A DNA stretch of 64,000 nt. Origin: Paenibacillus yonginensis. GTDB taxonomy: Bacteria > Bacillota > Bacilli > Paenibacillales > Paenibacillaceae. Within the stretch, counting starts at the first letter, position 1. Each line of letters starts with the position of its first letter. The stretch is from positions 1,121,501 to 1,185,500 of the forward strand of contig NZ_CP014167.1 of assembly GCF_001685395.1 (NCBI RefSeq). Direction: 5' to 3'. The position numbers and the translations under genes are program-made. The notes under the pieces were generated by a model. It did no database searches. It had not been told where the DNA came from and saw only the letters and a list, made by a program, of their open reading frames with translations. Positions 60,775 through 64,000 of the stretch are shown one piece after another.

Positions 60775-62520
60775 CTAGTCTGTCAGGTTCGATTCAACCT
60801 GCTGCCGTTCATATTGTTCGCGGTACCAGCCGCCTTTGGCCAGCAGCTCTTCATGGGTTCCTTCCTCGACGATCCGGCCTTTCTCGAGCACAACAATGTG
60901 GTCGGCGTGTTCAATCGCGGAGAGCCGGTGCGTGGCGATCAAGGTTGTTTTGCCGGAGCGTTTGCTGCGGATATTCTCAATGATCCGTGCTTCGGTTCGG
61001 GCATCGACGGCGGATAAAGCATCGTCAAGGATCAGAATTTCCGGGTCGGCGATAAAGGCCCGGGCCAGCGAGACGCGCTGCTTCTGCCCGCCGGAAAGGG
61101 CTACGCCTTTCTCGCCGACCAGCGTCTCCAGGCCGTCGGACAACGTATGCAGGTCGCCGTCGAAGGAGGCGGTGCGGATGGCGTCCATGATCAGCTCGTC
61201 ATCGGCATTAGGCCGTCCGTACTGGATATTCTGGCGGACCGTCTTGGAGAAAAGAATCTGCTCCTGCGGCACGTAGCCGATCCAGCTGTGCAGCTGATCT
61301 TTGGCGATCGACGGCATCGGAACGCCGGAGATGAGCAACTCGCCGGTGCCCAGCGGGTATTCGTGCAGCAGCTGCTTCAGCAGCGTCGATTTGCCGGCAC
61401 CGGTCCGTCCGACAACGCCCAGCGTTTCGCCGCGCTTCAGGTTCAGCCGGATCTGCTCCAGGTTGTTTACAGTCGAAGTCGGATAACGGAACGTCACGTC
61501 ACGAAATTCAATGGAATCCGGAGCAGCCACAGGTACGGGATGTTCGGCGTCTTCCACGTCCGGCTTCACGCTGAGCGTTTCGTTGACGCGGTCCAGCGAA
61601 GCCCCGCCGCGCTGCATGATGTTGATCAATTCGCCGATGGCGAACATCGGCCAGATCATCATCCCTAGATACATATTAAAAGAGACAAGGTTGCCCAGCG
61701 TCAGCTCATTGTGGAACACAAGATACATGCCGTACGTCAAGCTGATTACATAACTCAGGCCTACGCAGAGGCGGATTGTCGGCTCGAAATAAGCGTCGAC
61801 TTTGGCCACGGCCAGATTTTTCTGGTAAACGTCATTGGTGATGTTCTCAAACCGGGCTTCATCGTTGCGCTCCTGCACATAAGCTCGGATAACGCGTACG
61901 CCGGCTACCGATTCAAGCACCTGATCGTTCATATCGCCAAAGGCATCTTGGGCAAGCGTATATCGCTCGTGAATGATTTTGCCGTAGATTTTCATTGCGA
62001 GAGCAATGAAAGGAAGCGGAATTATCGCTGCGAGCGTCAGCTTCCAGCTGATCAGTGTAGCCATCGCCACGAAGATCGTCGCCAGATAAGCGGTCGAATC
62101 GGTTAGGGTCAGCATGCCAAAGCCGGCCGTCTGGGCCACGGAACGCAAGTCGTTGGTGGCGCGGGCCATCAGGTCGCCGGTCCGGCTCCGTTCGAAGAAC
62201 GGCGGCGTCATCCGCAGCAGATGGTTCATAAACCGGGTGCGCAGCAGCCGTTCCACCAGATTAGAGCCGCCGAACAGCTTGTGCATCCAAACATAAGTAA
62301 TCAGATAGATCAGAACCAGCAGGCCCACGATCGATAAAATGTACATCGTCAGCAAATTCCACGTGATAGAGCCGCTGACGATGTCGTCAATAGCGCTGCC
62401 GAGCAGCCGTGGGGGGGCCAGCTCCAATACGCCGACCACAATCAGGAAGATAAGCCCGATCGTGTAGCGTTGTTTCTCCCGGCGGAAGAACCAGCCCAAA
62501 TTTTTTAATACCGAGAACAT
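60775..62520 (-). CDS. heterodimeric ABC exporter subunit, degenerate NBD (YheI-like)
   Basis: A 581-residue half exporter, first gene of the pair. Six membrane helices (within ~15-300), then an ATPase with Walker A GRTGAGKST, Q-loop VPQEQILF, canonical signature LSGGQ, Walker B ILILDDAL, where Asp replaces the catalytic Glu, and THRLSA. Together with the other gene this gives one normal and one weakened ATP site, the hallmark of asymmetric exporters such as YheI/YheH or BmrCD. The ATG follows AAGAGGAGGGTTTTGATTC. Confidence 0.88.
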   Translation of the reverse strand: MFSVLKNLGWFFRREKQRYTIGLIFLIVVGVLELAPPRLLGSAIDDIVSGSITWNLLTMYILSIVGLLVLIYLITYVWMHKLFGGSNLVERLLRTRFMNHLLRMTPPFFERSRTGDLMARATNDLRSVAQTAGFGMLTLTDSTAYLATIFVAMATLISWKLTLAAIIPLPFIALAMKIYGKIIHERYTLAQDAFGDMNDQVLESVAGVRVIRAYVQERNDEARFENITNDVYQKNLAVAKVDAYFEPTIRLCVGLSYVISLTYGMYLVFHNELTLGNLVSFNMYLGMMIWPMFAIGELINIMQRGGASLDRVNETLSVKPDVEDAEHPVPVAAPDSIEFRDVTFRYPTSTVNNLEQIRLNLKRGETLGVVGRTGAGKSTLLKQLLHEYPLGTGELLISGVPMPSIAKDQLHSWIGYVPQEQILFSKTVRQNIQYGRPNADDELIMDAIRTASFDGDLHTLSDGLETLVGEKGVALSGGQKQRVSLARAFIADPEILILDDALSAVDARTEARIIENIRSKRSGKTTLIATHRLSAIEHADHIVVLEKGRIVEEGTHEELLAKGGWYREQYERQQVESNLTD

Positions 62521-62640
62521 GAATCAAAACCCTCCTCTTGAGTCTTCTCCGTCTGTCTAACCTTTTCATCATCAGATACGGATTACGGTGTTTAATCGGG
62601 CCTGCAGCTGTTCTTTGTGGTCTGCCTGCAGAACCCTGAA

Positions 62641-62680
62641 AAATAAAAAGGGACACATCGTCCTATGACGATATGTCCCT
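62641..62680 (-). terminator. terminator of the small minus-strand unit
   Basis: On the minus strand a stem AGGGACAtATCGT / ACGATgTGTCCCT followed by TTTTTATTTTTC. The stop of the small gene at 62663 lies in its loop. Confidence 0.85.
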
Positions 62681-62878
62681 GGATAACCTAAACATATGCC
62701 GGATTACGATTGTAAGCAACCGTATCCGCATGCCTCGGCCTAGAAAGGCCGGTCTTGGGTCGAGACGTGCAGCTCTTCTGATAAATTCCCTGAACCTCGC
62801 TTGCGGGATTGCTTCGGTATTTAATTGTTTCAGCCGATCGGCCATATCATGTTTATCGTAAACAATATGATTAAACAT
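62663..62878 (-). CDS. 71-residue hypothetical protein
   Basis: Small minus-strand gene with all signals of a transcription unit: TTGACA-N18-TAAGAT upstream, AGAAAGGGTG before the ATG at 62878, and a strong terminator overlapping the stop. The product begins MFNHIVYDKHDMADRLKQLN and becomes Arg/Phe/Leu-rich (RFREFIRRAARLDPR), so it is basic and possibly amphipathic. I do not recognise it. The RNA itself could be the functional product. It precedes the ABC exporter genes by ~140 bases, from which the terminator separates it. Confidence 0.5.
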   Translation of the reverse strand: MFNHIVYDKHDMADRLKQLNTEAIPQARFREFIRRAARLDPRPAFLGRGMRIRLLTIVIRHMFRLSRDISS

Positions 62879-62933
62879 CGAGCGCACCCTTTCTTCCACA
62901 TGGGAATTTTTGATAAATTAGTCTGACACAAGA

Positions 62934-62963
62934 ATCTTAACACCGCATTTTCCAAATTGTCAA
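62934..62963 (-). promoter_or_regulatory. minus-strand promoter of the small unit
   Basis: On the minus strand TTGACA (62963-62958) and TAAGAT (62939-62934), spacing 18. Confidence 0.65.
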
Positions 62964-62985
62964 ACGTAAAAAATAATTATAATAA
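62957..62985 (+). promoter_or_regulatory. plus-strand promoter of the HesB-like gene
   Basis: TTGTCA at 62957-62962 with TAATAA at 62980-62985 (spacing 17) or TATAAT at 62978-62983 (spacing 15). The -35 overlaps the minus-strand -35. Confidence 0.45.
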
Positions 62986-63097
62986 AATTCCCCGGTTTGG
63001 CAAACAGGAGCGTCATGGGCTAAAATAAGGGTACAAATAGAAAAGACAGCCTGTTTAAGGAAGTGCAAAACGGGTTGATTGAGAAGGAGAGACTCGC

Positions 63098-63385
63098 ATG
63101 ATTCATGTTGCTGAGGATGCAGCCAGATGGTATAAGAAAGAACTGAATCTTGCCGAAGGGCAATCAGTCCGCTTCTTTGCCCGTTACAGCGCAGGCGGAC
63201 ACATTCATCCCGGATTTTCACTTGGCATTGATACGGAGGAGCCTAAGAAGCCTGGCATATCTACAAATGTAGACGGTATTCGTTTCTATATGGAAGAGCA
63301 GGATTTGTGGTATTTAGACGGCTACGATTTGAAAGTCAGCTATGATGCCGAAAGTGACGATATCATTTACGAATACGTGCAGTGA
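63098..63385 (+). CDS. HesB/YneR-like iron-sulfur biosynthesis family protein
   Basis: A 95-residue member of the HesB-like (IscA-fold) family, similar to B. subtilis YneR. It begins MIHVAEDAARWYKKELNLAE and includes RYSAGGHIHPGFSLGI. The conserved cysteines of true IscA/ErpA A-type carriers are absent, so a cluster role is doubtful. The ATG follows GAGAAGGAGAGACTCGC. A single-gene unit ended by a bidirectional hairpin. Confidence 0.85.
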   Translation: MIHVAEDAARWYKKELNLAEGQSVRFFARYSAGGHIHPGFSLGIDTEEPKKPGISTNVDGIRFYMEEQDLWYLDGYDLKVSYDAESDDIIYEYVQ

Positions 63386-63423
63386 CCTGTAGAATAGAGA
63401 GTTACGAGGGACAGGTACGGCCC

Positions 63424-63452
63424 AAAAAAGCCCGCGCACACGCGGGCTTTTT
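63424..63452. terminator. bidirectional terminator
   Basis: Perfect stem AAAAAGCCCGCG/CGCGGGCTTTTT with a CACA loop; T runs on both strands. Confidence 0.92.
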
Positions 63453-63499
63453 CATGGCTTTTTACAGGATGAAAGAATGTTAACGTCTATAACCTGCGC

Positions 63500-64000
63500 C
63501 TAGCTGAAGACATTGTCTTCCATGGCGAATTCGAAATCCTGAATATCAAAAACCTGAACAGGCACTTCGGCTTCAATAATCCGGCGGATCAGCTCGAACT
63601 GGTCCGTCAGAATCGGGGCGTTCTCCTTTTGGGCCGTCAGGATGATTTCCGTTTCAATGGGGTCGAGGTATTCGCCGTATTGTTCGTTGTCCACCGCATT
63701 AACAACCGTCCAAGTTATATGCTCATCGAGCAGGATGGACGCGGTTTTTCCCCAGGGCATGACCAGGATCTTCTCCAGCCTTTTGCGGTTCAAGGGTTCT
63801 TCCATATAGGCGATCAGCTCATTGATCTTGTCTTTCACGTAACGGTCGTCTTCCGGATCATTCATGAGCGGTTCGGTGCTGTCTCGGAATTCATACAATT
63901 CCATGATCGTGTTGTAAGGCACAATATATTCTACGGGGCTGGAAGGTGCCAAAAGTTCACCGTATATCGCGACCATTACAGCTTCAATGACAAATCGGCG
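63500..64000 (-). CDS. orphan protein, 5' end outside window
   Basis: An acidic protein read leftward from the right edge. The frame is open past the ATG at 63976 to the end of the window (upstream codons read RRFVIEAV), so the true start probably lies outside; 166 codons are visible. It has VEYIVPYNTIMELYEFRDS, LLDEHITWTVVNAVDNEQYG and IILTAQKENAPILTDQFEL. No motif, signal or membrane segment identifies it. Some Paenibacillus genomes label similar proteins as ADP-heptose synthase, which nothing here supports. Confidence 0.75.
   Translation of the reverse strand, partial: RRFVIEAVMVAIYGELLAPSSPVEYIVPYNTIMELYEFRDSTEPLMNDPEDDRYVKDKINELIAYMEEPLNRKRLEKILVMPWGKTASILLDEHITWTVVNAVDNEQYGEYLDPIETEIILTAQKENAPILTDQFELIRRIIEAEVPVQVFDIQDFEFAMEDNVFS

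Noticed and set aside
62673-62861. A plus-strand frame opposite the small minus-strand gene
   Set aside because: It begins inside the terminator stem of the minus-strand unit and has no ribosome site.

Overview
The window is a chromosomal core segment of an endospore-forming Firmicute, most likely a Paenibacillaceae member (Paenibacillus or a close relative). The reasons are the moderate G+C content, the strong AGGAGG-type ribosome binding sites, the frequent GTG/TTG starts, the dense sporulation genes (dpaAB, spoIIIE, spoVS, sleB, tepA, ymfJ), an IF-2 with a long Gly/Arg/Asn-rich linker, and a gene order that follows the Bacillus subtilis infB-to-ymcA region with Paenibacillus-type insertions (dut, sleB, an M19 dipeptidase, korAB-pduL). 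No prophage, insertion sequence, CRISPR array, rRNA or intact tRNA was seen.

Layout. 1-8.1 kb: translation and RNA genes infB (5' end outside the window), rbfA, nrnA, truB, ribF, rpsO, pnp. 8.3-19.5 kb: ylxY-like pseudo-deacetylase, mlpA, dut, then the dipicolinate/lysine block dpaA-dpaB-asd-dapG-dapA, RNase J, tepA and ylzJ. 19.5-30.2 kb: spoIIIE, sleB, the M16 pair ymfF/ymfH, ymfI, ymfJ, ymfK, rodZ/ymfM, a 54-residue membrane protein and yajQ. 30.4-37.8 kb: pgsA, cinA, recA, recX, rny, ymdB, spoVS. 37.9-44.8 kb: an M19 dipeptidase, korA-korB, pduL, miaB, ricA/ymcA. 44.9-51.4 kb: a hotdog thioesterase, an NrtR-like Nudix regulator with pncA and pncB, a secreted orphan, moaB (minus strand), a COG0523 metallochaperone and a Cys-rich DUF326 protein. 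51.7-56.9 kb: a complete mannitol operon mtlA-mtlR-mtlF-mtlD with an upstream cre site. 57.1-64 kb: a TPR protein, a HEPN-like orphan, a heterodimeric ABC exporter on the minus strand, a tiny minus-strand unit, a HesB-like protein and a 5'-truncated orphan.

How it works together. Three themes stand out. First, sporulation: promoter-like sites for sigma-H (spoVS), sigma-G (tepA, sleB, ymfJ; all three share TGCATR-N18-CATAYTA) and sigma-K (dpaAB) can be read directly and follow the expected cascade. Second, RNA decay: nrnA, pnp, RNase J, rny, ymdB and ricA lie within 42 kb, several behind long leaders that can fold. Third, redox and carbon metabolism: a 2-oxoacid:acceptor oxidoreductase next to a free-standing PduL phosphotransacylase, an NAD-salvage operon with its own putative regulator, and a catabolite-controlled mannitol system.

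The least understood pieces are the HEPN-like protein at 58.0 kb, the small minus-strand unit at 62.7 kb with divergent overlapping promoters, the 54-residue membrane protein at 29.4 kb, the cinA-recA promoter/terminator nest and the inverted repeat before korA.
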